From positions 62,001 through 126,000 of the forward strand of contig JAHLEH010000002.1 of assembly GCA_018883545.1 (NCBI GenBank): a stretch of 64,000 bases of DNA, read 5' to 3'. This document shows, piece by piece, positions 39,045-48,842 of the stretch. Both the position numbers and the translations under genes were made by a program. The notes under the pieces were generated by a model. That model was not told the DNA's origin, searched no databases, and saw nothing but the letters and a program-made list of their open reading frames with translations. This DNA comes from Marixanthotalea marina. Its GTDB lineage: Bacteria > Bacteroidota > Bacteroidia > Flavobacteriales > Flavobacteriaceae. The stretch's first letter is position 1; each line of letters starts with the position of its first letter.

Positions 39045-40253
39045 TTGAATAAATATGTTTTAAATACTGAATCACAAGAATTTATAAACAATAATATAAA
39101 TTCTAATATTTCAGATTTATTATTGAAAGGAACTGCTTTTAAAAATGTTGATACCAAAGAAATTGTAGAGCAGATTGAAGCCAAGAACAAGTGCAAAGAT
39201 AAACTCCCAATATGGTTCAATACGACTAATATTTACTACCCAAACAAATTGAATATTGAGCAAACGTCTTCTGAAATTACGGCCAACTATAAAGCCAATT
39301 TAATTGAAGGAAATACCATTATTGACATAACAGGAGGGTTTGGTGTGGACAGCTATTTTTTTTCAAAACGTTTCGGTTCAGTTACACATTGCGAAATAAA
39401 CCAAGAACTTTCCAAAATTGTAAAACACAATTACAGCCAGTTAAATATTGAAAACATAAGCGCCATTGCAGAGGACGGATTAACCTATTTAAAAACCAAC
39501 AAGCAACAATTTGATTGGGTTTATGTAGATCCTTCCAGACGTCACGACACAAAAGGCAAAGTGTTTTTCTTAAACGATTGTTTGCCCAATGTACCTGAGA
39601 ATTTAGATTTACTGTTTAAGCATTCAAAAAACATCTTAATTAAAACGTCCCCCTTACTGGATATTTCAATTGGAATTGGTGAATTAAATCACGTAAAAAG
39701 CATTCATATTGTAGCCGTTAACAATGAAGTTAAAGAGTTGCTTTGGGTTTTAGAAAACGGATTTAATGGTGGCACTTCCATCAAAACAGTGAATTTGAAG
39801 AAAGATGCCGATGAGTACTTTGAGTTTATTCTAGAAGACGAAAAGCTAACGGAATCCCAATACAATCTACCCCTAACCTATTTATACGAGCCTAATTCGG
39901 CCATTTTAAAATCAGGTGGCTTTCATTCTATTTCAGAAAAGCTAGGCCTTTTTAAACTACATAAACATTCGCATTTGTATACCAGCGATAAACTTTTGGA
40001 ACAATTCCCTGGCCGACAATTGAAAATTGAAAGCGTATTGCCTTATAATAAAAAGGAAATCAAAAAAATTGGTCTGCAAAAGGCTAATATTACCACCCGA
40101 AACTTTCCAGAAACAGTGCAACAACTTCGTAAAAAGTTTTCCATAAAAGATGGAGGTGATAGCTATTTGTTTTTTACAACTGATGCTAATGACAATAAAA
40201 TTGTGATTATTTCTAAAAAAGCAACCGTTCAAAATAAATATCGCCCAGTATAA
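39045..40253 (+). CDS. Class I SAM-dependent methyltransferase with THUMP-like fold
   Basis: 402 residues from a TTG at 39045, 7 bases after the AI-2E gene. The SAM motif is IIDITGGFGVDSYFFSK (about 93-109), with acidic motif II in THCEINQEL. FDWVYVDPSRRHDTKGK (about 160-176) carries the DPSRR signature of a Bacteroidota group related to PG_1098. The C-terminal third has a ferredoxin-like fold (KIESVLPYNKKEIKKIGL). The family resembles tRNA/rRNA methylases, but its substrate is unknown. Confidence 0.88.
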   Translation: MNKYVLNTESQEFINNNINSNISDLLLKGTAFKNVDTKEIVEQIEAKNKCKDKLPIWFNTTNIYYPNKLNIEQTSSEITANYKANLIEGNTIIDITGGFGVDSYFFSKRFGSVTHCEINQELSKIVKHNYSQLNIENISAIAEDGLTYLKTNKQQFDWVYVDPSRRHDTKGKVFFLNDCLPNVPENLDLLFKHSKNILIKTSPLLDISIGIGELNHVKSIHIVAVNNEVKELLWVLENGFNGGTSIKTVNLKKDADEYFEFILEDEKLTESQYNLPLTYLYEPNSAILKSGGFHSISEKLGLFKLHKHSHLYTSDKLLEQFPGRQLKIESVLPYNKKEIKKIGLQKANITTRNFPETVQQLRKKFSIKDGGDSYLFFTTDANDNKIVIISKKATVQNKYRPV

Positions 40254-40278
40254 CTGAGCGATATAATAATATATTACG

Positions 40279-40309
40279 TGAGATACTGAAACAAGTTCAG
40301 TACGACATA
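40279..40309. repeat. Short dispersed palindromic repeat
   Basis: TACTGAA (40284-40290) pairs with TTCAGTA (40296-40302) around ACAAG. It belongs to the GAGAT...TGAAACAAGTTCA...GACA type of short repeats that I know from flavobacterial genomes. It lies between the convergent methyltransferase and acs genes, where it could also serve as a bidirectional stop. Confidence 0.55.
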
Positions 40310-40316
40310 CATCTGT

Positions 40317-42224
40317 CTATATAGCATTATCAATAATTTCCTGAACCACTTCTGGGTTTAATAACGTACTGGTATCTCCCAGGTTAGAAATATCTTTACA
40401 AGCTATTTTTCGTAAAATACGGCGCATGATTTTACCTGAACGTGTTTTTGGCAAACCACTAGTGAACTGGATTTTATCCAATTTTGCAATAGGTCCGATA
40501 TGTTCGGTAATAATCTGGTTTATTTCCTTGCGTAAATTATCCTGAACACGTGATTCTCCCGTATCTTTTAAAATAACAAAACCATACAATGCATTTCCTT
40601 TAATGTCGTGCGGAAACCCAACAATAGCCGATTCTGCCACAGCCGGATGTTCGTTTATTGCATCTTCTATTGGTGCTGTTCCTAAATTATGTCCGGAAAC
40701 AATAATCACATCGTCTACACGACCAGTAATACGATAGTAACCTACCTCATCGCGTAGCGCCCCATCACCCGTAAAATATTTGTTTTCAAAAGCAGAAAAA
40801 TAAGTTTCCCTATAACGTTCGTGATTACCCCAAATGGTTCTTGCCATACTCGGCCAAGGAAATTTAATACACAAACGCCCTTCAACCTGATTGCCTTTTA
40901 GTTCTTCTCCCACCTCATCCATAAGCGCCGGTTGAATGCCAGGAAAAGGCAAGGTGGCATATGTTGGTTTGGTTGGTGTTACAAACGGTAAAGGCGACAC
41001 CATAATACCACCGGTTTCGGTTTGCCACCAAGTATCTACAATCGGACATCTTTTTTTACCTACGTTATCGTTATACCAATGCCAAGCCTCTTCATTAATA
41101 GGCTCACCTACCGAGCCCAATACTTTCAACGAGGATAAATCATGACTTTCAATAAAATCTACGCCTTGTTTGGCCAAAGCACGAATGGCTGTAGGTGCCG
41201 TATAAAATTGGTTTACTCTATGTTTTTCTACTACTTCCCAGAAACGACCAAAATCTGGATAACTTGGCACGCCTTCAAACATAACGGTCGTGGCACCATT
41301 TGCTAAAGGCCCATAAACAATATAACTGTGACCTGTTATCCAGCCAATATCGGCTGTACACCAATACACATCATTTTCTCTGTATTGGAACACATTTTTA
41401 AAAGTATAGGCCGTATAAACCATATACCCTGCTATGGTATGCACCATCCCTTTTGGTTTTCCTGTAGACCCCGACGTATATAGAATAAACAACGGATCTT
41501 CAGCATCCATAATCTCTGCTTTGCAATCGCTTGAAGCTTTATCCAACAAGGGCTGCAACCATTTGTCGCGCCCCTCTTTCATTCCAATATCAGAATGGAT
41601 ACGCTTGGCCACCAAAACCGATTTCACACAAGGACAATCTTCCAAAGCATCGTCTACAATAGCTTTTAAATCGATAGTTTTTGCACCACGGTAAGACCCA
41701 TCGCTGGTAATTACCATTTTGCATTCAGAATCGTTGATACGTGTAGATAATGCAGTTGATGAGAACCCAGCAAATACAACCGAATGAATGGCTCCAACTC
41801 TAGCACATGCTAATACAGCAATAGCTAGTTCGGGTATCATAGGTAAGTAGATACAAACCCTGTCCCCTTTTTTGATGCCTTCATCTTTTAGCACATTTGC
41901 AAATTGATTAACTCGTTCATGCAACTGTTTGTAAGTAATATGCTCTGAGGCCTCCTTAGGATCGTTAGGTTCAAAAATTATGGCCGTTTTATCACCTCTT
42001 GTTGCTAAATGCCTATCGATGCAGTTTTCTGTAATGTTTAATTTAGCGCCTTCAAACCATTTTACTTCTGGCTTTGTAAAGTCCCAACTCAAGACCTTAT
42101 CCCATTTTTTGCGCCACATAAAGTGCTCTTCGGCCACCTCTTCCCAGAAGTTTTCAGGCTCTCTTACGGATTTCCTGTATACTTGATAATATTCCTCTAA
42201 ATGCTTAATATGATAATTACTCAT
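40317..42224 (-). CDS. acs: Acetyl-CoA synthetase
   Basis: 635 residues. The adenylate-forming P-loop-like motif is ILYTSGSTGKPKGMVHT, followed by YWCTADIGWITGHSYIVYG and DTWWQTETGGIM. The hinge and C-terminal domain contain RVDDVIIVSGHNLGTAPIE and PKTRSGKIMRR with K598, the lysine commonly acetylated to switch Acs off. It converts acetate, ATP and CoA to acetyl-CoA. Genes for a DUF4212/SSS symporter lie just upstream on the same strand, so acetate uptake and activation are adjacent. Confidence 0.97.
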   Translation of the reverse strand: MSNYHIKHLEEYYQVYRKSVREPENFWEEVAEEHFMWRKKWDKVLSWDFTKPEVKWFEGAKLNITENCIDRHLATRGDKTAIIFEPNDPKEASEHITYKQLHERVNQFANVLKDEGIKKGDRVCIYLPMIPELAIAVLACARVGAIHSVVFAGFSSTALSTRINDSECKMVITSDGSYRGAKTIDLKAIVDDALEDCPCVKSVLVAKRIHSDIGMKEGRDKWLQPLLDKASSDCKAEIMDAEDPLFILYTSGSTGKPKGMVHTIAGYMVYTAYTFKNVFQYRENDVYWCTADIGWITGHSYIVYGPLANGATTVMFEGVPSYPDFGRFWEVVEKHRVNQFYTAPTAIRALAKQGVDFIESHDLSSLKVLGSVGEPINEEAWHWYNDNVGKKRCPIVDTWWQTETGGIMVSPLPFVTPTKPTYATLPFPGIQPALMDEVGEELKGNQVEGRLCIKFPWPSMARTIWGNHERYRETYFSAFENKYFTGDGALRDEVGYYRITGRVDDVIIVSGHNLGTAPIEDAINEHPAVAESAIVGFPHDIKGNALYGFVILKDTGESRVQDNLRKEINQIITEHIGPIAKLDKIQFTSGLPKTRSGKIMRRILRKIACKDISNLGDTSTLLNPEVVQEIIDNAI

Positions 42225-42317
42225 TTTATTACTGTTGATTCGTTTATTTATTGATTTGTTATTCTGGTCTTCAACAATCTCATAATGAAAATCTTATATT
42301 TAAAATTATGTTGTACA

Positions 42318-42342
42318 TCATGCTGAGCCTGTCGAAGCATGG
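42318..42342. repeat. Short dispersed repeat (CTTCGACAGGCTCAGCAT type)
   Basis: TGCTGAGCCTGTCGAAG (42321-42337) is, on the other strand, CTTCGACAGGCTCAGCA. It corresponds to the segment at 27089-27106 with three differences. It lies in the gap between acs and the symporter gene. Confidence 0.6.
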
Positions 42343-42363
42343 ATTGTATAAATTTTAATTAAA

Positions 42364-44094
42364 TTAATGTCCAGTTGCCTTTCCTGCACCACTTGGAATT
42401 CTAATGTTTTCGACAATATTCTGAACTTTTTTAGGTGGAGGCGGTGTAAACTGAACGATGACGATAGATACTACAAAATTAAGAATCATGGCCACGGTTC
42501 CAAACCCTTCTGGCGATATACCAAACCACCAATCTTCTTTGCCGCCGCCGCCAAACCAGCCGAACTTAAATTTAAGCATATAAAACAGCATGGATAAAAT
42601 GCCGACAACCATACCTGCCACGGCACCTTCTTTATTCATGCGTTTGTAAAAAATGCCTAAAATAATAGCTGGAAAAAACGATGCTGCCGCCAATCCGAAT
42701 GCCAAAGCAACGGTTGCCGCTACGAATCCTGGCGGGTGTATTCCAAAATATCCAGCAACAACAACTGCCACAACAGCAGATAAGCGTGCCGCTATTAATT
42801 CACCTTTTTCGGAAATCTTTTTGTTGACCATTTTTTTAATCAAATCGTGTGATACAGATGACGAAATAACCAATAATAGTCCAGCCGCCGTAGATAAAGC
42901 TGCAGCTAAGGATCCAGCTGCTACCAAGGCAATTACCCAATCGGGCAGTTTCGCTATTTCAGGATTGGCCAAAACCATAATATCGTTATCCACCACCAAT
43001 TCATTTTTAGAGGCATCTGCTAAATATTGAATATTGCCATCATTGTTTTTATCATCAAAATCAATTAAACCAGTAAGTTCCCATTTTTTAAACCATTCCG
43101 GCATTGATTCGTAAGGTTTATTGGAAACCGTTTCAATTAAATTGGTTCTTGCAAAAACTGAAACCGCAGGTGCCGTAGTGTATAATATGGCAATTAATAA
43201 TAAGGCCAAACCAGCTGATTTTCTGGCATCCTTTACACGCTTCACCGTAAAGAAACGTACAATTACGTGCGGAAGTCCAGCCGTTCCTACCATTAACGCC
43301 AGTGTAATGGCAAAAACATCAATCATAGACTTAGAGCCCTCAGTATATTCAGCAAACCCTAATTCGGTACTCAAACCATCTAATTTATCCAATAAATACG
43401 TTCCTGAACCATCTGCCAATTGACCTCCAAAGCCTAATTGAGGAATGGGGTTACCTGTCATTTGAATTGAAATAAAAATAGCTGGTACCATAAAGGCAAA
43501 AATCAGTACGCAATATTGTGCCACCTGTGTATATGTGATGCCTTTCATACCACCTAAAACAGCGTAAAAAAGCACAATAAACATCCCAATCATAACACCC
43601 GTATTGATATCCACTTCTAGAAATCTTGAAAATACCAATCCTACACCGCGCATTTGTCCTGCCACATAGGTAAACGACACCAAAAGCGCGCAAATAACCC
43701 CCACAAACCGAGCTGAATTAGAATAATAACGGTCGCCAATAAAATCGGGCACTGTAAATTTTCCGAACTTACGTAAATAAGGCGCTAACAATAAAGCCAA
43801 TAATACATAACCGCCTGTCCAACCCATTAAATACACAGCACCATCGTATCCTGCAAAGGAGATAATCCCCGCCATGGAAATAAACGATGCCGCACTCATC
43901 CAATCAGCCGCAGTTGCCATACCGTTTGCTAAAGGTGATACACCACCTCCCGCTACATAAAAATCTTTGGTTGAAGCCGCACGAGACCAAATAGCAATGC
44001 CTATATAAAGTGTAAATGTGATTCCAACAATAATGTATGTCCAGTTTTGAACGCCTAAGGACTCTAACAACATAATACTATTCGCCATAACCAT
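42364..44094 (-). CDS. Sodium:solute symporter, probable acetate permease
   Basis: 576 residues from the ATG complementary to 44092-44094. Earlier in-frame TTG and later ATG (44088) starts are possible. Thirteen or so membrane helices, with motifs ASTKDFYVAGGGVSPLANGMATAADWMSAASFIS, GGMKGITYTQVAQYC and ALVAAGSLAAALSTAAGLLL, which place it in the SSS family near ActP. The DUF4212 gene upstream overlaps its start by 17 bases and encodes the small partner of such transporters. Acetate or another short acid is the likely substrate, supported by acs next door. Confidence 0.92.
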   Translation of the reverse strand: MVMANSIMLLESLGVQNWTYIIVGITFTLYIGIAIWSRAASTKDFYVAGGGVSPLANGMATAADWMSAASFISMAGIISFAGYDGAVYLMGWTGGYVLLALLLAPYLRKFGKFTVPDFIGDRYYSNSARFVGVICALLVSFTYVAGQMRGVGLVFSRFLEVDINTGVMIGMFIVLFYAVLGGMKGITYTQVAQYCVLIFAFMVPAIFISIQMTGNPIPQLGFGGQLADGSGTYLLDKLDGLSTELGFAEYTEGSKSMIDVFAITLALMVGTAGLPHVIVRFFTVKRVKDARKSAGLALLLIAILYTTAPAVSVFARTNLIETVSNKPYESMPEWFKKWELTGLIDFDDKNNDGNIQYLADASKNELVVDNDIMVLANPEIAKLPDWVIALVAAGSLAAALSTAAGLLLVISSSVSHDLIKKMVNKKISEKGELIAARLSAVVAVVVAGYFGIHPPGFVAATVALAFGLAAASFFPAIILGIFYKRMNKEGAVAGMVVGILSMLFYMLKFKFGWFGGGGKEDWWFGISPEGFGTVAMILNFVVSIVIVQFTPPPPKKVQNIVENIRIPSGAGKATGH

Positions 44095-44353
44095 ACTTTT
44101 TATCAAGTTTATTCATCAGGCGAACATACACGAAAATAAGAACTACAAACACATAAATAGATCCTTGTTGTGCAAACCAAAATCCGAGTTTGAACCCTCC
44201 TACTTTAATTTGGTTGAGGGCATCTTTAAATAAAATACCGGCCCCATAAGAAACCAGAAACCAGATGGTTAATAATATAAAGAGATACTTGATGTTTTCT
44301 ATCCAGTAAGCGGTTGCCTTTTGCTGCTTTGCGTCTTTTTCCTGTTTGGTCAT
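44078..44353 (-). CDS. DUF4212 small symporter subunit
   Basis: 91 residues with two membrane helices (about 26-47 and 66-85). The sequence YWIENIKYLFILLTIWFLVSYGAGILF and GFKLGFWFAQQGSIYVFVVLIFVYVRLMN matches DUF4212, the small companion of SSS permeases. Its end overlaps the start of the permease gene, so the two are translationally coupled. It is the first gene of the DUF4212-symporter-acs run. Confidence 0.95.
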   Translation of the reverse strand: MTKQEKDAKQQKATAYWIENIKYLFILLTIWFLVSYGAGILFKDALNQIKVGGFKLGFWFAQQGSIYVFVVLIFVYVRLMNKLDKKYGYGE

Positions 44354-44525
44354 ATTTAGTTTGGTTTTAGCTCACTAATATATAAATTAAATCGGTTAAG
44401 ATAAAAACATAAAAAAACTACATTTTTATTTTGAACACCGTGTAATAAGTGAGCCAATATGTTATAATTTTGTTAAAAAGAATATTTAAAACTATATTTA
44501 TAGCAACCGACAAAACCATACCCTA

Positions 44526-45614
44526 TTGCACTCCAATCGACTTTACTTTATTGATGCTGTAAGAGCATTTGCCATTCTTATGATGCTGCAAGGCCATTTT
44601 ATCGACACCTTACTAGACCCGGTTTACAGAGATCCTTCCAACACCATCTTTAACATATGGTCTTATTTTAGAGGCGTGACAGCACCCACTTTTTTTACCA
44701 TTTCTGGATTGGTGTTTATGTATTTGTTGCTAAAGGCAAAAGAGAAAGACAAAGATATCTACAGGATGCGCAAAGGTATTTACAGAGGCTTATTGCTTTT
44801 GCTTATTGGATATTCCTTAAGGGTTAATTTTTTTGATTGGTTCCAAGGTAAATTCTATTCATATTTTTTAGTAATTGATGTATTGCAATGTATTGGACTC
44901 TCTCTTATTTTATTAATTGGGTTCTATTACCTGTTTAAATTCAATAGCTACGTGCTCTCGGTTGTGTTGGTTGCTTTTGGGTGTGTTATTTTTGTAACTG
45001 AACCGTTGTACCGTAAGCTGCACTTACCAGATATGCCACTGTTTTTTGCCAACTATTTAACCAAAGAAAATGGTTCCATTTTCACTATTATACCCTGGTT
45101 TGGTTATACGGCTATGGGTGCTTTTTTTGCTACGGTATTTTTTAGGCATGTACACAGAAAAGCCTTTAAAGCTCTTACAATCATTACTTTTTTTGTAGTT
45201 GGGTTTTTGCTTATTTTCGAATCGTCTTGGGCACTACACAAACTTGGACAACTAACAGGAATAACCTTATTTAATGCAGCGGCAGATTACAACTACCTGT
45301 TTACGCGCTTGGGAGATGTATTAGTGCTATTTGGCATATTTTACACCTTCGAACATTTCTTAAAGCAATCCATCGTTACCAGAATTGGGGAAAAAACATT
45401 ATCTATTTACACCTTTCATTTCATTATAATTTTTGGAAGCTATACAGGTGTGGGCTTAAAACACTTCTTCTACAAATCGTTAGCCCCCTACGAAGCTGTC
45501 TTTGGTGCCCTATTATTTATTCTAGTGGTTTGCACCATTTCGTTTCATTATGTAAAAACCAATGCCTTTATTTATAACTTATTACAAAAAGTTGTAGATA
45601 AGTTTAAGTCATGA
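44526..45614 (+). CDS. Membrane acyltransferase-like protein (DUF1624/HGSNAT type)
   Basis: 362 residues from a TTG at 44526. LYFIDAVRAFAILMMLQGHFIDTLL (about 4-28) is the start typical of DUF1624 and heparan-alpha-glucosaminide acetyltransferase-like proteins, with the histidine near residue 23 as candidate catalytic group. About ten membrane helices follow. Such proteins move acyl groups across the membrane to sugars or lipids. The target is unknown. It is divergent from the DUF4212 gene and stands alone. Confidence 0.83.
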   Translation: MHSNRLYFIDAVRAFAILMMLQGHFIDTLLDPVYRDPSNTIFNIWSYFRGVTAPTFFTISGLVFMYLLLKAKEKDKDIYRMRKGIYRGLLLLLIGYSLRVNFFDWFQGKFYSYFLVIDVLQCIGLSLILLIGFYYLFKFNSYVLSVVLVAFGCVIFVTEPLYRKLHLPDMPLFFANYLTKENGSIFTIIPWFGYTAMGAFFATVFFRHVHRKAFKALTIITFFVVGFLLIFESSWALHKLGQLTGITLFNAAADYNYLFTRLGDVLVLFGIFYTFEHFLKQSIVTRIGEKTLSIYTFHFIIIFGSYTGVGLKHFFYKSLAPYEAVFGALLFILVVCTISFHYVKTNAFIYNLLQKVVDKFKS

Positions 45615-45677
45615 TTTTAAATTGTTAAATCCATTTGTAATTATTATATTACGTAAGATTTTTAAACTTAACAAACC

Positions 45678-46100
45678 ATGAAACCACTAAAATCTATTTT
45701 TATTATGGCAGTTCTATGTACAATTATTGGCTGCCAATCTAGCAAATCCCTTGCTGACAAACTATACAACACTACTTGGGAGTTAGAATATATTCCTGGT
45801 CCACGTATTGCGTTCAATGGCCTTTTTCCAAACAAAAAACCACAAATTACTTTTAACAAAGACACAAACAATGTGGAAGGCAACAATGGCTGTAATGGCT
45901 ATTTGGCAGACTATACCTTAAATGAAAATAATATTTCTTTTGGAGAACCAGGGCCAACAACCATGATGTATTGCGGAGAAGGTGAAAAAGTATTTTTAAA
46001 AACCATGAAACAAGTAAATAAATTCCGTTTTGACGAAGAAGGAAAACTAAATTTAATGTTAGATGATGTAGATATGATGCGGTTTAAAAAAGTAGAATAG
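45678..46100 (+). CDS. META-domain lipoprotein
   Basis: 140 residues. A lipoprotein signal ends at TIIGC (C19), so the mature protein is probably anchored in a membrane. The META domain has NTTWELEYIPG, NNVEGNNGCNGYLADYTLN and PTTMMYCGEGEKVFLKTMKQV, including the two cysteines typical of the family. The function in bacteria is poorly defined (HslJ of E. coli is linked to stress tolerance). The next gene, another META lipoprotein, follows after 2 bases. Confidence 0.9.
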   Translation: MKPLKSIFIMAVLCTIIGCQSSKSLADKLYNTTWELEYIPGPRIAFNGLFPNKKPQITFNKDTNNVEGNNGCNGYLADYTLNENNISFGEPGPTTMMYCGEGEKVFLKTMKQVNKFRFDEEGKLNLMLDDVDMMRFKKVE

Positions 46101-46102
46101 AC

Positions 46103-46903
46103 ATGAAAAAGAACATTTTATTCGTAGTTGTGTGTTTTTTGGTTTTATCATGTAACAATACCAAAAAAACCGACAAAGAAACAGACCAATCTCCCATACC
46201 TAAAGACACTATTTCTCCAATAGCAAATAAAAGTAAGATAGTGAACCCAAGTACCATTTACTTTAAGGCTACGGGTACCGAACCATTCTGGGGTTTAGAG
46301 ATTTCTGAGGACAGAATAGTTTTAAAAACTATGGAAGATACCATAATAACACCTTACGCAAAACCTATAAAAGCAGCCGATGCCAACGTAAAAAGCTACC
46401 GTTTGGAAACTGAAGCTAATAATTTAAATATACAAATATCCCATAAAGAATGTGTTAACGCGATGTCTGGTAAAAATTTCCCTTATACTGTTACCATATC
46501 CTATAAAAAAACAGGAGAAGCAAACTTCAAAATCATTGAAGGTTGTGGCCACTATATAACCGATTACCGTTTACATGATATTTGGATTTTGGAATCATTA
46601 AATGGCAAACAAATTACCGAAGCCGATTTTAGCAAAGAATTTCCAAATATGGAAATTAACACCAGCGACAATAGGTTTATGGGTTTTGCAGGTTGTAACC
46701 GTATGAATGGTCAACTGTTTTTTGAAAAAGGGCTATTACGTTTTACAAATACAGTTATAACCAAAATGATGTGCAGTTACAATAACAAAGAATCTGAATT
46801 TTTAAAAGCTTTGCAAAGCGCTACTACATACAGCATTTCTAATAACCATTTGAAGCTATCAAACCCAAACGGAACACTTTTAGAATTTAAAAAAGTAGAT
46901 TAA
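46103..46903 (+). CDS. Lipoprotein with COG3650-like and META domains
   Basis: 266 residues. The lipobox FLVLSC gives C17. The first half (about 45-165) contains FKATGTEPFWGLEISEDRIVL and HKECVNAMSGKNFPYTV, which are typical of COG3650-type domains. The second half (about 170-266) is META, with NMEINTSDNRFMGFAGCNRMNG and ITKMMCSYNNKESEFLKAL. It is a longer paralogue of the gene 2 bases upstream, suggesting duplication followed by domain gain. The function is unknown. Confidence 0.88.
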   Translation: MKKNILFVVVCFLVLSCNNTKKTDKETDQSPIPKDTISPIANKSKIVNPSTIYFKATGTEPFWGLEISEDRIVLKTMEDTIITPYAKPIKAADANVKSYRLETEANNLNIQISHKECVNAMSGKNFPYTVTISYKKTGEANFKIIEGCGHYITDYRLHDIWILESLNGKQITEADFSKEFPNMEINTSDNRFMGFAGCNRMNGQLFFEKGLLRFTNTVITKMMCSYNNKESEFLKALQSATTYSISNNHLKLSNPNGTLLEFKKVD

Positions 46904-47029
46904 ACAATTTACCATCTTATTGCACTGCCGTTCTTTAAGGCAACAGCAACATTTTAAACCACGCTTTACTTAAGCTTACTTGCAAATGCATTAACTTTGT
47001 AACCTTTTAAATACCCAATCTAAGTAAAG

Positions 47030-47935
47030 ATGAAAGCAATAAGAATACACGAAAAAGGAGCCATTGATAATATACAAACAGAAGACATACCAAAACCAAA
47101 CATCAATCCCAACCAAGTGTTGGTAAAAGTAAAAGCCTGTGGTATCAATCCGGTAGATTGGAAAAGTACCATTTATGGTTATTTCCAAATGCCTTACACA
47201 TTGGGAACAGATATTTCGGGAGTTATAGAAGCCGTTGGCAGTGAGGTTACAGAGTATAAAGTAGGTGATCAAGTTATTGGGTCTTTAGAATGGGCTACTC
47301 AAGGTGCATTTGCCGAATACGTAGCTACAGAACCAAAATACCTAGCTCCAAAACCAAAAAACCTAAACTTTGAAGAAGCTGCTGCAGTACCCCTAGTGTC
47401 TTTAACAGCTTGGCAAGGTGTTTTTGATAAACTTAACTTACAGAAAGGTCAAAAAATATTGGTTCAAGCTGCTGCAGGAGGTGTAGGCCTATTTGCCATA
47501 CAATTTGCCAAATGGAAAGGCGCAGAAGTTATTGGCATTGCCTCTCAAAAAAATGAATCCTTTTTGAAAAGCTTTGGTGTTGATGGTATTATTGATTACA
47601 AAACAACCGATTTTTCTAAAATTTCACCCGACTTTGATGCAGTATTCGACAGTATGGCAAGTTCAGAACTCACCATTCCATTATTAAAGAAAGGTGGAAG
47701 TTATGTGAGCATCACAGCAAAACCTTCTGAAGAATTGACAGCAAAACACCATGTAACGGCTAGCAACTTTTTGTTTCATTCAAATAATAAACAATTAAAA
47801 ACCATTGTAGATTTAATAGAACAGGACCAAATAAAAGTCTTTTTAGACAAGCAGTTTGCATTAACCGAAGCCAAAGCAGCTCTTAAATACCAACACGAAG
47901 GACATTCGAAAGGAAAAAATGTATTGGTGGTTTAA
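47030..47935 (+). CDS. NADP-dependent MDR oxidoreductase (quinone reductase type)
   Basis: 301 residues. A GroES-like domain with VKACGINPVDWKS and TLGTDISGVIEAVGSEV leads to a Rossmann domain with VQAAAGGVGLFAIQFAKWKGA (about 145-165). As in zeta-crystallin-like enzymes, no zinc ligands are visible. It should reduce quinones or activated double bonds with NADPH. It resembles the gene at 19456-20382 but is only distantly related. It ends overlapping the convergent beta-barrel gene by four bases. Confidence 0.9.
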   Translation: MKAIRIHEKGAIDNIQTEDIPKPNINPNQVLVKVKACGINPVDWKSTIYGYFQMPYTLGTDISGVIEAVGSEVTEYKVGDQVIGSLEWATQGAFAEYVATEPKYLAPKPKNLNFEEAAAVPLVSLTAWQGVFDKLNLQKGQKILVQAAAGGVGLFAIQFAKWKGAEVIGIASQKNESFLKSFGVDGIIDYKTTDFSKISPDFDAVFDSMASSELTIPLLKKGGSYVSITAKPSEELTAKHHVTASNFLFHSNNKQLKTIVDLIEQDQIKVFLDKQFALTEAKAALKYQHEGHSKGKNVLVV

Positions 47936-48639
47936 AAATAATATGAAATACCAAGATTTAACTTTAAAAGGTTAATATCGAAATTAAAATTTGTTTTCGT
48001 TATTACAGTTTCCTCTGTATCCGTTGGGGTAAAGGTTTCTTTAGAATGTCTTAATCCTAATACCCCAACATTTACTTCAAAGGCAAATCCTTTTTCTACA
48101 ATCAGAATAACCCCGGGAGTAAATGCAATACCGTAATTAAGTTTTTTAATATCGGTAAATGTCGTGGAGCTGCCAGTAACAGTAGATTCATCTCCATTAC
48201 CAAATCCAAATTCAAGTCCTGTTTGGGTAAACAAAAACAATCGATCTTTAGAACCTATCGAAATATAATTTCTAATAAAAGGTGTCAATGTGAATGTTTG
48301 CAATTGTTTTTCAACCAAAGTATTTGGACCAAATGTATTTATGTTTTCAGAATTCTCTTTATCAGAAGTGTAATCGAACCCTAAGCCTACTGCAAAATAT
48401 TTTTTAAAAAAATACCCTCCTGCCGATCTCACCGAAAAACTTGAGACATCTGAAAACTTTACGTTTTCCAGAAGATTTTTGTTATTCTCTTTTTTGGTTT
48501 TATCATATGACAACAGTAAAGCTACAAACGCCGAATTCTTGTCCAAAGGTGTTTTTCCTTGAGTTTGTGATTGCGCTATAAGCGCAAAAACTCCAGTAAA
48601 GAATACAAACATGAATAATAAAGCACCTTTCTTTTCCAT
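47932..48639 (-). CDS. Outer-membrane beta-barrel protein
   Basis: 235 residues with a signal peptide (about 1-24, LFMFVFFTGVFALIAQS). The rest alternates hydrophobic and polar residues in strands such as SFSVRSAGGYFFKKYFAVG, TFTLTPFIRNYISIG and NFDINLLKLNLGISYYF, with an aromatic residue at the C-terminus. That pattern is usual for small barrels of the OmpA/OprF or porin_fam type. Function is unknown. The gene is alone and convergent with the oxidoreductase gene. Confidence 0.82.
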   Translation of the reverse strand: MEKKGALLFMFVFFTGVFALIAQSQTQGKTPLDKNSAFVALLLSYDKTKKENNKNLLENVKFSDVSSFSVRSAGGYFFKKYFAVGLGFDYTSDKENSENINTFGPNTLVEKQLQTFTLTPFIRNYISIGSKDRLFLFTQTGLEFGFGNGDESTVTGSSTTFTDIKKLNYGIAFTPGVILIVEKGFAFEVNVGVLGLRHSKETFTPTDTEETVITKTNFNFDINLLKLNLGISYYF

Positions 48640-48816
48640 AATAACTGTTTTAAAGAATTTACTTTTTAAGCATACAATAACACCATACTAATATACTCAT
48701 TATGTGTAAATTACATTTCAAACAAATTATTTGTTCTTAATACAAAATTGTAATCGAAATTTCACTTGAACCGAAAAACAAAATAAATATGAAATGCCCC
48801 GTGTTACTTGGAGTGT

Positions 48817-48833
48817 CCCGATAGCTATCGAAC
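48817..48833. repeat. Short palindrome CGATAGCTATCG
   Basis: A perfect 12-base palindrome (48819-48830) within CCCGATAGCTATCGAAC, just downstream of purC on the minus strand. The same CCCGATAGCTATCGGG type is a frequent intergenic repeat in flavobacteria. Whether it is a relic of a mobile unit is unknown. Confidence 0.45.
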
Positions 48834-48842
48834 TGATAAACT

